Both the position numbers and the translations under genes were made by a program. Under the pieces are notes generated by a model that ran no database searches, was not told the origin of the DNA, and saw only the letters and a list, made by a program, of their open reading frames with translations. From Thermoguttaceae bacterium (GTDB taxonomy: Bacteria > Planctomycetota > Planctomycetia > Pirellulales > Thermoguttaceae), in NCBI GenBank assembly GCA_017434455.1, contig JAFRFG010000029.1, positions 1 through 49,740 of the forward strand: 49,740 nucleotides of DNA. Direction: 5' to 3'. Shown here one piece after another: positions 25,734 to 35,030 of this stretch; position 1 is the stretch's first letter; every line of letters starts with the position of its first letter.

Positions 25734-27125
25734 TTACCGGCGAAAAACGGCAAAGCCGTACGGCGCCAGCGTGAAGCGGACCTTCCCCTCGGCGGCGGCC
25801 GCCGAGCCGTCCCCGAAAAGATTCTCCCACGTTCCCGGCGCGGCCGCCTCGCCTTGGGCCTCGGCGTTCTTGAGGTTGATCAGCACCAAGAGCGTCTCCT
25901 CGTCCGCGGCGCGCAGGAACGAAAGAACCTTCTCGTCGGCGCCGTTGTCCAGCCACTCGATACCCCCGCGCCGCAAGGCGGGATGCGCTTGGCGCAGCCG
26001 GGCCAGCGACTGAACGAACGCGAAGCGCTCGCGTCCTTGTTCGGTATTGGCCCGGGACCAGTCGATCGGGAAATTCCCGAAGATGGAATGCCGGCCGTCC
26101 TCCGCGATCTCTTGCCCGTTGTAGAGCATCGGAACTCCGTCGAGGGTGAAGCACAGCGTCAAAAGCGCGCGGCAGGCGGTATCGCCCCAGCGCTTTTCCT
26201 GGCGATTCTCGTAGTCGTCGTTGGAAATATCGTGGTTGTCGGTGTAGCGGATAAAACGAAAGCCGTTCGGCCAGTCGGCGAGCACCTTCTCGCAGGTTTC
26301 GCGGATCACGGCGGCGCTTTCCCCTTGATCCATTACTTTGCCTATCGCCGCCGACAGAATAAATCCGTAGTCGATATCGATCGCCCGGAATTGATCTTCT
26401 TTGCGTGTTCCCTCCGCCAAAAGCGCGATGTCGGGGCGGATCGCGTCGAGCCGCCGGCGTCCCTCTTCCCAAAAGTCCAGCGGCACACCGTCCGAGACAT
26501 CGAGCCGGTAGCCGTCGACGCCGAAGTCGCGGACCCAATACTCCATATTCCGCCAGAAATATTCCCGCAGATCGGGATTGCCGAAATCGAGTTTCGGGAA
26601 CCCCCACGCGGCGTTGACAATATTCCCCTCTTTGTCACGCTGGGCGAAGTCGGGGTGTTCTTTAAGAACTTTGGCGGACGGTCCGCAGTGCAGATAGACC
26701 AGGTCGAACATCACCTTCAGCCCGAGCCGGTGGGCCTGATCGACAAACGCCTTAAGGTCGGCGTCGGTTCCGTATTCGGGGTCGGCATGGAAGTAGTCGC
26801 TCATCCGGTACGGGTTTTTGGGGTTTCCCGTCCCCGATCTCTTCTGGCGCGGTGACCAGAATTCCTCTCGGGGGTCGTCGTCCGCCTCAAAGACCGGGCA
26901 CAGATAGACGACGCTCACCCCCAGCTTTGCCAGCGTGGGAAGTCTTTCGGCCGCCTCGTTAAGCCGGCCGTTGGGAGCGAACGACCGCATATTGATCTGA
27001 TAGATCACCCCGTCGATAAGCCAATCGGGCGCGCCGCGCACTTCGCTTGCCTCGCCGGCCAAAAGAGCGGAGGAAACAAGCGCCAGTGCCAATGGGCACA
27101 GACAGCGGAAAACACGGTGACGCAT
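25734..27125 (-). CDS. Secreted GH13 alpha-amylase-family glycoside hydrolase
   Basis: A 463-residue protein with a signal peptide (MRHRVFRCLCPLALALVSSA, cleavage near LLAGEA). The barrel starts with DGVIYQINMRSFAPNG. Conserved GH13 regions are visible: GLKVMFDLVYLHCGPSA (region I variant, with LHCG for NH), nucleophile D near residue 205 in DGYRLDVSD, acid/base E near 237 in LLAEGT, and D near 295 in YTDNHD. It would cleave or transfer alpha-linked glucans. The ATG at 27125 follows GGGAGAAG; an earlier in-frame start at 27203 overlaps the promoter and lacks these. It leads the inferred minus-strand operon, read from 27202-27231. Confidence 0.9.
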   Translation of the reverse strand: MRHRVFRCLCPLALALVSSALLAGEASEVRGAPDWLIDGVIYQINMRSFAPNGRLNEAAERLPTLAKLGVSVVYLCPVFEADDDPREEFWSPRQKRSGTGNPKNPYRMSDYFHADPEYGTDADLKAFVDQAHRLGLKVMFDLVYLHCGPSAKVLKEHPDFAQRDKEGNIVNAAWGFPKLDFGNPDLREYFWRNMEYWVRDFGVDGYRLDVSDGVPLDFWEEGRRRLDAIRPDIALLAEGTRKEDQFRAIDIDYGFILSAAIGKVMDQGESAAVIRETCEKVLADWPNGFRFIRYTDNHDISNDDYENRQEKRWGDTACRALLTLCFTLDGVPMLYNGQEIAEDGRHSIFGNFPIDWSRANTEQGRERFAFVQSLARLRQAHPALRRGGIEWLDNGADEKVLSFLRAADEETLLVLINLKNAEAQGEAAAPGTWENLFGDGSAAAAEGKVRFTLAPYGFAVFRR

Positions 27126-27201
27126 GGGGGCTTCTCCCGGGGAAATGACGTCGTGGGGTGAGTACGGCAAACGACCCTCCACGACAGGCAAACTACCCCC
27201 C

Positions 27202-27231
27202 ATTATAATTGTCCGGTATCGTCGCTGTCAA
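27202..27231 (-). promoter_or_regulatory. Near-consensus sigma-70 promoter of the amylase operon
   Basis: On the minus strand TTGACA (27226-27231), 18 bases, TATAAT (27202-27207). Both boxes are perfect. The start would be near 27195, with a 70-base leader before the ATG at 27125. The remaining gap to 27374 must also hold the divergent promoter of the seven-gene array, which I cannot place with confidence. Confidence 0.7.
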
Positions 27232-27374
27232 ATCCCTCTGCTTCCCTTTGTTTCCCCTTGTCCTTCTCCGCCGGCGGTCGGGTTATTGCATTGGAAAGGG
27301 CCGATCGTTAAACTCTATGTTAGCCGTTATACCCGCCGTGGCCCCCGCAGAGCAAACATCCTAAGGAGAAATTG

Positions 27375-28907
27375 ATGCGTCAAAAAGTCCTGTCTCAAAA
27401 CCTATCCCGTCGCCGCACCGCGGTCCGTCGGTCTCTTCTGGCGGCGGTTGCCCTTTTAGGGGTCGGTTTCCTCCCGCTGCTTTGCGCCCAAGAGCCGCAA
27501 GCCGACGACGGAGGCGCGGTCAATATCGGCTCCAACCGAGAGCTCTTCGTTGACCAGTATCTCATCGGGTCGCTTGACGGCACGACGCAGAAGCTCTGGC
27601 CCCCGCGCGACGAGGGACCGGTGTTCTTCTTCGATCAGCCATGGGAAGGAGAGCACTGCGGCTACGTGACGATCATCCACGCCGGCGACAAGTACCAGCT
27701 TTACTATCGCGGCGGCCCCACCCCGGGGAAGGGGGACGGCAGCGACGACCGGACCTGTTACGCCGAGAGCGACGACGGTATTCACTGGACGCGGCCGAAT
27801 CTCGGCTTCTTCTCTTGGGAGGGGAACGACGAGACAAACATCCTCTTCGATACCGATCCGATGTTAAGTCACAACTTCGCGCCGTTCTACGACACCAACC
27901 CGAATTGTCCTCCGGACCAGCGGTACAAGGCGCTGGCCGGCAGCGAGGCCAGGGGGCTGGTCGCGTTTGTCTCCCCCGACGGAATCCATTGGAAGAAATT
28001 CCAAGAGGAGCCGGTCGCCAAGCATAAGAATTACGCCTGCGATTCGCAAAACGTCGCGTTTTGGTCCGAGTCGGAGCAGAAGTATCTCTGCTACCTCCGC
28101 GTCTGGGACGGCTACTGGACCGGTTTCCGTTCGGTCGCCCGGATTGAGTCGGACGACTTCGCCCACTGGGGGCCGGAGGGGGGGCTTTACATGACCTACG
28201 GCGATACCCAGCGCGAGCATATCTACATCAACCAGACGACCCCCTATTTCCGCGCGCCGCAGATTTATATCGCCACCGCCGCCCGCTTTATGGAAGGCAA
28301 GCGCGTGATCACACCGGAGGAGGCCGCCGCCTGTTCGGTGGTCCACGGTTACGACGGCGATTGCTCCGACGCGGTTTTGATGACGACCCGCGGCGGGAAC
28401 GTCTACGACCGGACCTTTATGGAGGGACTGATTCGTCCCGGTTTCGATCCGGGGGACTGGGTCTCGCGGACGAATTACCCGGTTCGCGGCATCGTTCAGA
28501 CCGGTCCGGATGAAATGTCGATGTACGCCGACCGTTTCAACGCCCAGCCCCGTAAGCGGATTCACCGCTATACCTGGAAACTCGACCGGATCGCCTCGAT
28601 CAACGCGCCGTACAAGGGGGGCGAGTTCCGCACCAAGCCGCTGATCTTCTCGGGCGAAGACCTGTTCATCAACGCCAACACCAGCGCCCCAGGGACGATT
28701 CAAGTCGAGATTTTAGACAAAAACGGTCAGCCGATTCCCGGCTACGAACTGGAAAAATCGCCGGTTCTGACCGGGAACTGGATCGAGAAAAAGGTCCGCT
28801 GGGCCGACGACAAATCGGCCGCGCCGCTGGCCGGTCAAGAGGTGATCCTTCGCTTCGTGATGAAGGACGCCGATATTTACGCCCTTCGGTTCGGATCGGA
28901 AGAGTAA
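27375..28907 (+). CDS. Secreted propeller-type glycosidase-like protein, array copy 1
   Basis: A 510-residue exported protein, first of seven tandem paralogues. The export leader is basic and unlike that of the others (MRQKVLSQNLSRRRTAVRRS, then a hydrophobic stretch). The body begins AVNIGSNRELFVDQYLIGSL and shows repeated CYAESDDGIHWTRPNLGFF and DSQNVAFWSESEQKYLCYLR blocks, as in five-bladed propeller glycosidases (GH32/43/130-like folds). The C-terminal 110 residues form a separate beta domain. The family is frequent in planctomycetes, but its activity is not established, and I see no certain catalytic pair. The start ATG follows AAGGAG by 6 bases; a TTG one codon earlier is less likely. 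Confidence 0.85.
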   Translation: MRQKVLSQNLSRRRTAVRRSLLAAVALLGVGFLPLLCAQEPQADDGGAVNIGSNRELFVDQYLIGSLDGTTQKLWPPRDEGPVFFFDQPWEGEHCGYVTIIHAGDKYQLYYRGGPTPGKGDGSDDRTCYAESDDGIHWTRPNLGFFSWEGNDETNILFDTDPMLSHNFAPFYDTNPNCPPDQRYKALAGSEARGLVAFVSPDGIHWKKFQEEPVAKHKNYACDSQNVAFWSESEQKYLCYLRVWDGYWTGFRSVARIESDDFAHWGPEGGLYMTYGDTQREHIYINQTTPYFRAPQIYIATAARFMEGKRVITPEEAAACSVVHGYDGDCSDAVLMTTRGGNVYDRTFMEGLIRPGFDPGDWVSRTNYPVRGIVQTGPDEMSMYADRFNAQPRKRIHRYTWKLDRIASINAPYKGGEFRTKPLIFSGEDLFINANTSAPGTIQVEILDKNGQPIPGYELEKSPVLTGNWIEKKVRWADDKSAAPLAGQEVILRFVMKDADIYALRFGSEE

Positions 28908-28940
28908 AGAACCCTATATACCCGATGAGGAGATAGACAA

Positions 28941-30431
28941 ATGAAACGAACAATGATTCTTCTGGCCTCCCTGGTGATGGGGGTGTTATCTTTCACCCTC
29001 CCCTCGGCGTTTGCCGCCCAGGAGCCAAGCGACAGTGCCGCGGTCAATATCGGATCCAACCGAGAGCTCTTTGTCGACCAGTACCTCATCGGATCGCTCG
29101 ACGGCACGACGCAGAAGCTTTGGCCCCCGCGCGACGAGGGACCGGTATTCTTCTTCGATAAGCCGTGGGAAGGGGAGCACAGCGCTTATATGACGATTCT
29201 CCACGTCGGCGACAAGTACCAGCTCTACTACCGCGGCGGCCCCACCCCGGGGAAGGGGGACGGCAGCGACGATCGAACCTGCTACGCCGAAAGCGACGAC
29301 GGTATTCACTGGACGCGGCCGAATCTCGGTTTCTTCTCGTGGGAGGGGAACGACGAGACAAACATCCTCTTCGATACCGATCCGGCGTTAAGTCACAATT
29401 TCGCGCCGTTCTACGATACCAACCCGAACTGCCCGCCCGATCAGCGGTACAAGGCGCTGGCCGGCAGCGAGGTCAGAGGGCTGTGCGCTTTCGTCTCTCC
29501 CGACGGAATTCATTGGAAGAGGTTTCAGGAAGGACCGGTCGCCAAGCATAAGAATTACGCCTGCGATTCGCAGAACGTCGCCTTCTGGTCCGAGTCGGAG
29601 CAGAAGTACCTCTGCTATCTCCGCGTCTGGGACGGCTACTGGACCGGTTTTCGTTCGGTCGCCCGGATTGAGTCGGACGACTTTGCCCACTGGGGCCCGG
29701 AGGGTGGCCTTTACATGACCTACGGCGATACCGAGCGGGAGCATCTCTATACCAACCAAACAACCCCCTATTTCCGCGCGCCGCAGATTTACATCGCCAC
29801 CGCCGCGCGTTTCATGGAAGGCAAGCGCGTGGTCACGCCGGAGGAGGCCGCCGCCTGCTCGGTGGTTCCCGGTTACGACGGTGATTGTTCCGACTCGGTT
29901 TTGATGACGACCCGCGGCGGGAACGTCTATGACCGGACGTTTATGGAGGGACTGATTCGTCCCGGTCTCGATCCGGGGGACTGGGTCTCGCGGACGAACT
30001 ACCCGGTTCGCGGTATCGTCCAGACCGGCCCGGATGAAATGTCGATGTACGCCGAGCGTTTCAATCCCCAGCCCCGCAAACGCCTCCACCGTTATTCGTG
30101 GAAGTTCGACCGAATTGCCTCGATCAACGCGCCGTACAAGGGGGGCGAGTTCCGCACCAAGCCGCTGATCTTCAGCGGAGAGGATCTGTTCATCAACGCC
30201 AACACCAGCGCTCCGGGGACGATCCAGATCGAGATTCTGGACAAAAACGGCCAGCCGATCCCCGGTTACGAACTGGACAAATCACCGGTTCTCACGGGGA
30301 ACTGGATCGAGAAGAAAGTCCGCTGGGCGGACGACAAATCGGCCGCGCCGCTGGCCGGTCAAGAGGTGATCCTTCGCTTCGTGATGAAGGACGCCGACAT
30401 TTACGCCCTGCGGTTCGGATCGGAAGAGTAG
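28941..30431 (+). CDS. Secreted propeller-type glycosidase-like protein, array copy 2
   Basis: A 496-residue paralogue, 33 bases after copy 1 with a GAGGAG site. The leader is MKRTMILLASLVMGVLSFTL, shared in type with copies 3-7 and the thioredoxin gene. The body is almost identical to copy 1 after residue 35, including the variable loop GGPTPGKGDGSDDRTCYAES and the WDGYWTGFRSVARIES segment. It differs in a few spots, such as VRGLCAF for ARGLVAF. Probably the closest relative of copy 1. Confidence 0.85.
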   Translation: MKRTMILLASLVMGVLSFTLPSAFAAQEPSDSAAVNIGSNRELFVDQYLIGSLDGTTQKLWPPRDEGPVFFFDKPWEGEHSAYMTILHVGDKYQLYYRGGPTPGKGDGSDDRTCYAESDDGIHWTRPNLGFFSWEGNDETNILFDTDPALSHNFAPFYDTNPNCPPDQRYKALAGSEVRGLCAFVSPDGIHWKRFQEGPVAKHKNYACDSQNVAFWSESEQKYLCYLRVWDGYWTGFRSVARIESDDFAHWGPEGGLYMTYGDTEREHLYTNQTTPYFRAPQIYIATAARFMEGKRVVTPEEAAACSVVPGYDGDCSDSVLMTTRGGNVYDRTFMEGLIRPGLDPGDWVSRTNYPVRGIVQTGPDEMSMYAERFNPQPRKRLHRYSWKFDRIASINAPYKGGEFRTKPLIFSGEDLFINANTSAPGTIQIEILDKNGQPIPGYELDKSPVLTGNWIEKKVRWADDKSAAPLAGQEVILRFVMKDADIYALRFGSEE

Positions 30432-30464
30432 AGAATCCTATATGCCCGATGAGGAGACAGATAA

Positions 30465-31943
30465 ATGAAACGAACGATAATTCTTTTGGCTTCCCTGATG
30501 ACAGGGGTGTTGTCTTTCGCGCTCGGCTCGACGCTTGCCGCCCAGGAGCCGGGTGACGCCGGAGCGGTCAATATCGGCTCGAACCGGGAACTCTTGGTCG
30601 ATCAGTACCTGATCGGATCGCTCGACGGCACGACGCAGAAACTCTGGCCCCCGCGCGACGAGGGACCGGTGCTCCTCTTGGATCGTCCGTGGGAGGGGGA
30701 GTATTCCGCCTATATAACCATCGTTCATGTCGGCGACAAGTACCAGCTTTACTATCGGGGTGAACACAGATCGCAGAACAGATCCGACGAGGTCGGCCGC
30801 ACCTGTTACGCCGAAAGCGAGGACGGGATCCATTGGACCCGGCCCGATATCGGCGCCTTCCGCTGGGAAGGGAACCAAGAGACGAATGTCCTCTTCGAAG
30901 ATGCGTCCGCTTTGGGGCACAATTTCGCGCCGTTCTACGATACCAACCCGAACTGCCCTCCCGAACAGCGGTACAAGGCGCTGGCCGGGATAGATTCCAC
31001 CGGGCTGGTCGCCTTCGTCTCGCCCGACGGGATCCATTGGAAGAAGCTTCAGGAAGAGCCGGTCGCCAAGCATAAGAACTACGCGCTCGATTCGCAGAAT
31101 ATCGCGTTCTGGTCCGAGTCGGAGGGGAAGTACCTCTGTTATCTGCGCGGCTGGGACAGCTATCGCACGGTCATCCGGATCGAGTCGGAGGACTTCATTC
31201 ATTGGGGGCCGGACGGGGGGATATGGATGACCTACGGCGATACCCCTCGGGAGCAGATCTATGTCAATCAGACGGCTCCCTATTTCCGCGCGCCGCAGCT
31301 GTACATCGCCACCGCCGCCCGCTTTATGGAAGGCAAGCGCGTGGTCACGCCCGAAGAGGCCGCCGCCTGTGCGGTGACTCCCAACCAGGTTGACGCCTGC
31401 TCCGATCCGGTTCTGATGACGACCCGCGGCGGAAACCTCTACGACCGGACCTTTATGGAGGGGCTGATCCGTCCGGGGCTCGACCCCGGAGACTGGACAG
31501 CGCGGACGAACTATCCTGTTTGCGGTATCGTCCAGACCGGCCCGGATGAAATGTCGATGTACGTCGAACGGTTCTACGCCCAGCCGCGCGCCCGGATTCA
31601 CCGTTACAGCTGGAAGCTCGACCGGATCGCCTCGATCAACGCGCCGTACGCGGGGGGCGAGTTTAGGACAAAGCCGCTGGTTTTCTCCGGCGAGGATCTG
31701 TTCATCAACGCCAACACCAGCGCCCCGGGGACGATCCAAGTCGAGATTCTCGATAAGAACGCTCAGCCGATCCCCGGTTACGAACTGGACAAATCGCCGG
31801 TTCTCACGGGGAACTGGATCGAGAAGAAAATCCGCTGGGCCGACGACAAGTCGGCCGCTTCCCTGGCCGGTCAAGAGGTGATCCTTCGCTTCGTGATGAA
31901 GGACGCCGATCTTTACGCCCTGCGGTTCGGGGCGGAGGAATAA
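30465..31943 (+). CDS. Secreted propeller-type glycosidase-like protein, array copy 3
   Basis: A 492-residue paralogue, 33 bases after copy 2. The variable loop is GEHRSQNRSDEVGRTCYAES, and the following segment HWTRPDIGAFRWEG matches copy 4 rather than copies 1 and 2. It has WDSYRTVIRIESEDFIHWGP, the form also found in copy 7. ACAVTPNQVDACSDPV replaces the SVVPGYDGDCSDAV segment of other copies. The C-terminal domain is nearly unchanged. Leader MKRTIILLASLMTGVLSFAL. Confidence 0.85.
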   Translation: MKRTIILLASLMTGVLSFALGSTLAAQEPGDAGAVNIGSNRELLVDQYLIGSLDGTTQKLWPPRDEGPVLLLDRPWEGEYSAYITIVHVGDKYQLYYRGEHRSQNRSDEVGRTCYAESEDGIHWTRPDIGAFRWEGNQETNVLFEDASALGHNFAPFYDTNPNCPPEQRYKALAGIDSTGLVAFVSPDGIHWKKLQEEPVAKHKNYALDSQNIAFWSESEGKYLCYLRGWDSYRTVIRIESEDFIHWGPDGGIWMTYGDTPREQIYVNQTAPYFRAPQLYIATAARFMEGKRVVTPEEAAACAVTPNQVDACSDPVLMTTRGGNLYDRTFMEGLIRPGLDPGDWTARTNYPVCGIVQTGPDEMSMYVERFYAQPRARIHRYSWKLDRIASINAPYAGGEFRTKPLVFSGEDLFINANTSAPGTIQVEILDKNAQPIPGYELDKSPVLTGNWIEKKIRWADDKSAASLAGQEVILRFVMKDADLYALRFGAEE

Positions 31944-31979
31944 CCTCTCCCCGGTATGCCCGATTTAGGTGACAGACAA

Positions 31980-33464
31980 ATGAAACGAACGATGATTCTT
32001 CTGGCCTCCCTTGTGATGGGGGCATTGTCTTTCGTGTCCGGCGCGGTGCTCCTCGCTCAGGATCCGAGCCCCGGCGCGGCGGTCAACATCGGCTCGAACC
32101 GAGAGCTCTTGGTCGACCAGTACCTGATCGGTTCGCTCGACGGGGTGACGCAGAAACTCTGGCCCCCGCGCGATGAGGGCCCGGTCTTTCTCCTCGATCG
32201 TCCCTGGGAGGGGGGATTCTGCGCCTATCTGACGGTCATTCACGACGGTGGAAAGTACCGGCTCTACTACCGCGGCGGTCCCGCCGCGGGGAAGAATACC
32301 CCCTCGGTCGGCCGCGCCTGTTACGCCGAAAGCGACGACGGCATCCACTGGACCCGCCCCGATATCGGCGCCTTCCGCTGGGAAGGGATAGAAGAGACGA
32401 ATGTCCTCTTCGATTTCGATGACGATCCCCTGCTGAGCCACAACTTCGCGCCGTTCGTCGATACCAACCCGAACTGTCCGCCCGAGCAGCGGTACAAGGC
32501 GCTGACCGGCTACTATCCCAAAGGGCTGACGGCTTTCGTCTCCTCCGACGGGGTCCATTGGAAGAAACTCCGGGAAGAACCGGTGATTCAGCACGCGAAC
32601 TATATGCTCGATTCGCAGAACGTCGCGTTCTGGTCCGAGTCGGAAGGTAAGTACGTCTGTTATTTGCGCGGCGCGGACGGCTATCGTACGGTCATCCGGA
32701 TCGAGTCGGACGACTTCATTCACTGGGGCCCGGAGGGGGGTGTTTTTATGACCTACGGCGACACCCCGCGGGAAGAGATCTATATCAATCAGACGGCTCC
32801 CTATTTCCGCGCGCCGCAGATTTATCTCGCCACCGCCGCCCGCTTTATGTCGGGCAAGCGGGTAGTCACGCCCCAGCAGGCCGCCGAGTGCCTGGTGAAT
32901 CCCGGCTACGACGGCGACTGTTCCGACGCGGTTTTGATGACGACCCGCGGCGGGAACGTCTACGACCGGACCTTTATGGAGGCGCTGATCCGTCCGGGGC
33001 TCGACCCCGGAGACTGGATCTCTCGGACGAACTACCCGGTTCGCGGAATCGTCCAGACAGGCCCGGATGAGATGTCGATGTACGTCGAGCGGTTCTACGC
33101 CCAGCCGCATGTTCGGATCCACCGCTGCAGCTGGAAGCTCGACCGAATCGCTTCGGTCAGCGCGCCGTACGCCGGAGGCGAGTTCCGCACTAAGCCGCTG
33201 ATCTTCTCCGGTGAGGATCTGTTCATCAACGCCAACACCAGCGCCCCGGGAACGATCCAGATCGAGATCTTAGACAAGAACGGTCAGCCGATCTCCGGTT
33301 ATGAACTGGATAAATCACCGGTTCTTACCGGGAACTGGATCGAGAAGAAGGTCCGCTGGGCGGAGGACAAATCAGCCGGCTCCTTGGCCGGCCAAGAGGT
33401 GATCCTGCGCTTCGTGATGAAGGACGCCGATATCTACGCCCTGCGGTTCGGGGCGGAGGAATAA
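31980..33464 (+). CDS. Secreted propeller-type glycosidase-like protein, array copy 4
   Basis: A 494-residue paralogue. The start ATG at 31980 opens the family leader MKRTMILLASLVMGALSFVS and follows a GGTGACAGACAA spacer; an earlier in-frame ATG at 31956 does not fit the family. The variable loop is GGPAAGKNTPSVGRACYAES. An extra acidic run (FDFDDDPLL) lengthens the loop before SHNFAPFVDTNPNCPP. KLREEPVIQHANYMLDSQNV is close to copy 6. Confidence 0.85.
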   Translation: MKRTMILLASLVMGALSFVSGAVLLAQDPSPGAAVNIGSNRELLVDQYLIGSLDGVTQKLWPPRDEGPVFLLDRPWEGGFCAYLTVIHDGGKYRLYYRGGPAAGKNTPSVGRACYAESDDGIHWTRPDIGAFRWEGIEETNVLFDFDDDPLLSHNFAPFVDTNPNCPPEQRYKALTGYYPKGLTAFVSSDGVHWKKLREEPVIQHANYMLDSQNVAFWSESEGKYVCYLRGADGYRTVIRIESDDFIHWGPEGGVFMTYGDTPREEIYINQTAPYFRAPQIYLATAARFMSGKRVVTPQQAAECLVNPGYDGDCSDAVLMTTRGGNVYDRTFMEALIRPGLDPGDWISRTNYPVRGIVQTGPDEMSMYVERFYAQPHVRIHRCSWKLDRIASVSAPYAGGEFRTKPLIFSGEDLFINANTSAPGTIQIEILDKNGQPISGYELDKSPVLTGNWIEKKVRWAEDKSAGSLAGQEVILRFVMKDADIYALRFGAEE

Positions 33465-33526
33465 ATCCTCCCCGCGATACTCAAGTGTCTGCCCAACCAA
33501 GTGATACTCAACCAAGGATTTGACGA

Positions 33527-34996
33527 ATGAAACGCACCACGATTCTTCTGGCCTCCCTTGTGATGGCGGTAATGTCTTTTGTGTCGGAAGCGGCGCTTCG
33601 CGCTCAGGATGGCGGCGAGGCGGTCAACATCGGCTCGAACCGTGAGCTCTTGGTCGACCAATACCTGATCGGCTCGCTCGACGGCACGGCGCAGAAACTG
33701 TGGCCCCCGCGCGACGAGGGGCCGGTCCTCTTCCTCGATCGTCCCTGGGAGGGGGAGTTGAGTATTTATATGACCGTCCTGCACGTCGGCTCAAAGTACC
33801 AGCTCTACTACCGGGGCAAAGGAACCTCCGAGGTCGACCGCTCCTGTTACGCCGAAAGTGAGGACGGGATTCACTGGACAAGGCCGGACCTTGGCTTTGT
33901 CTCTTGGGAGGGGTATACCGGGACGAACATCCTCTTTGAGGACGATCCGAATATCTGCCACAACTTCGCGCCGTTCTACGATAAAAACCCGAACTGCCCG
34001 CCCGAGCAGCGGTACAAGGCCCTGGCCGGCAGGGCCGACACCGGGCTGTTTGCCTTTGTCTCGTCCGATGGGATCCATTGGAAGAAACTTCAGGAAGAGA
34101 CGGTCGCCAAGCATCAGCATTACGCCTGCGATTCGCAGAACGTCTCGTTCTGGTCCGAGTCGGAAAAGAAGTATCTCTGCTACCTCCGTGCCTGGGACGG
34201 CGACTGGACCGGTTTTCGGACGGTCATTCGGCTCGAGTCGGACGACTTCATCCATTGGGGCCCGGAAGGTGGGCTTCGCATGACCTACGGCGATACCGAT
34301 CGGGAGCATCTCTACATCAATCAGACGGCTCCTTATTTCCGCGCGCCGCATCTGTACATCGCCACCGCCGCGCGCCTTATGGAAGGCAAACGCGTGATCA
34401 CGCCGGAAGAGGCCCAGGCGCTTTCGGTGATGCCCGGTGAAGACGACTCTTGCTCCGACGCGGTGATGATGACGACCCGCGGCGGGAGTCTCTACGACCG
34501 GACCTTTATGGAGTCGCTGGTCCGTCCGGGACTCGATCCGGGGGACTGGGTCGCGCGGACAAACTATCCGGTGTGCGGTATCGTTCAGACCGGCCCGGAT
34601 GAGATGTCGCTGTACGTCGAGCGGTTCTACAACCAGCCGCGGGTTCGTATCCACCGCTACAGCTGGAAGTTCGACCGAATCGCCTCGATCAACGCGCCGT
34701 ACGCCGGCGGCGAGTTCCGTACCAAACCGCTGATCTTCTCCGGTGAGGACCTGTTCATCAACGCCAATACCAGCGCCCCGGGAACGATTCAGGTCGAGAT
34801 TCTGGACAAGGACGGCCAGCCGATCCCCGGTTACGAACTGGACAAATCACCGGTTCTTACCGGGAACTGGATCGAGAAGAAGGTCCGCTGGGCGGAGGAT
34901 AAATCGGCCGCCCCGCTGGCCGGTCAAGAGGTGATCCTGCGCTTCGTGATGAAGGACGCCGATCTTTATGCCCTGAGGTTCGGGGCGGAGGAATAA
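33527..34996 (+). CDS. Secreted propeller-type glycosidase-like protein, array copy 5
   Basis: A 489-residue paralogue after the longest gap in the array (62 bases). Leader MKRTTILLASLVMAVMSFVS. The variable loop is shortened to GKGTSEVDRSCYAES. The central segment WDGDWTGFRTVIRLESDDFI combines features of copies 1-2 (WTGFR) and copies 3-7 (TVIRxES), an apparent mosaic. PGEDDSCSDAVMM is shared in type with copy 6. The conserved C-terminal domain is intact. Confidence 0.85.
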   Translation: MKRTTILLASLVMAVMSFVSEAALRAQDGGEAVNIGSNRELLVDQYLIGSLDGTAQKLWPPRDEGPVLFLDRPWEGELSIYMTVLHVGSKYQLYYRGKGTSEVDRSCYAESEDGIHWTRPDLGFVSWEGYTGTNILFEDDPNICHNFAPFYDKNPNCPPEQRYKALAGRADTGLFAFVSSDGIHWKKLQEETVAKHQHYACDSQNVSFWSESEKKYLCYLRAWDGDWTGFRTVIRLESDDFIHWGPEGGLRMTYGDTDREHLYINQTAPYFRAPHLYIATAARLMEGKRVITPEEAQALSVMPGEDDSCSDAVMMTTRGGSLYDRTFMESLVRPGLDPGDWVARTNYPVCGIVQTGPDEMSLYVERFYNQPRVRIHRYSWKFDRIASINAPYAGGEFRTKPLIFSGEDLFINANTSAPGTIQVEILDKDGQPIPGYELDKSPVLTGNWIEKKVRWAEDKSAAPLAGQEVILRFVMKDADLYALRFGAEE

Positions 34997-35030
34997 CAAC
35001 CCCGGTACGCCTGATTCAGGTGACAGACCA

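Noticed and set aside
30438..31874. 478-codon minus-strand frame, and similar ones opposite every propeller paralogue
   Set aside because: They recur only because the sense genes are near-copies; no motifs, and composition typical of antisense GC-rich shadow frames.
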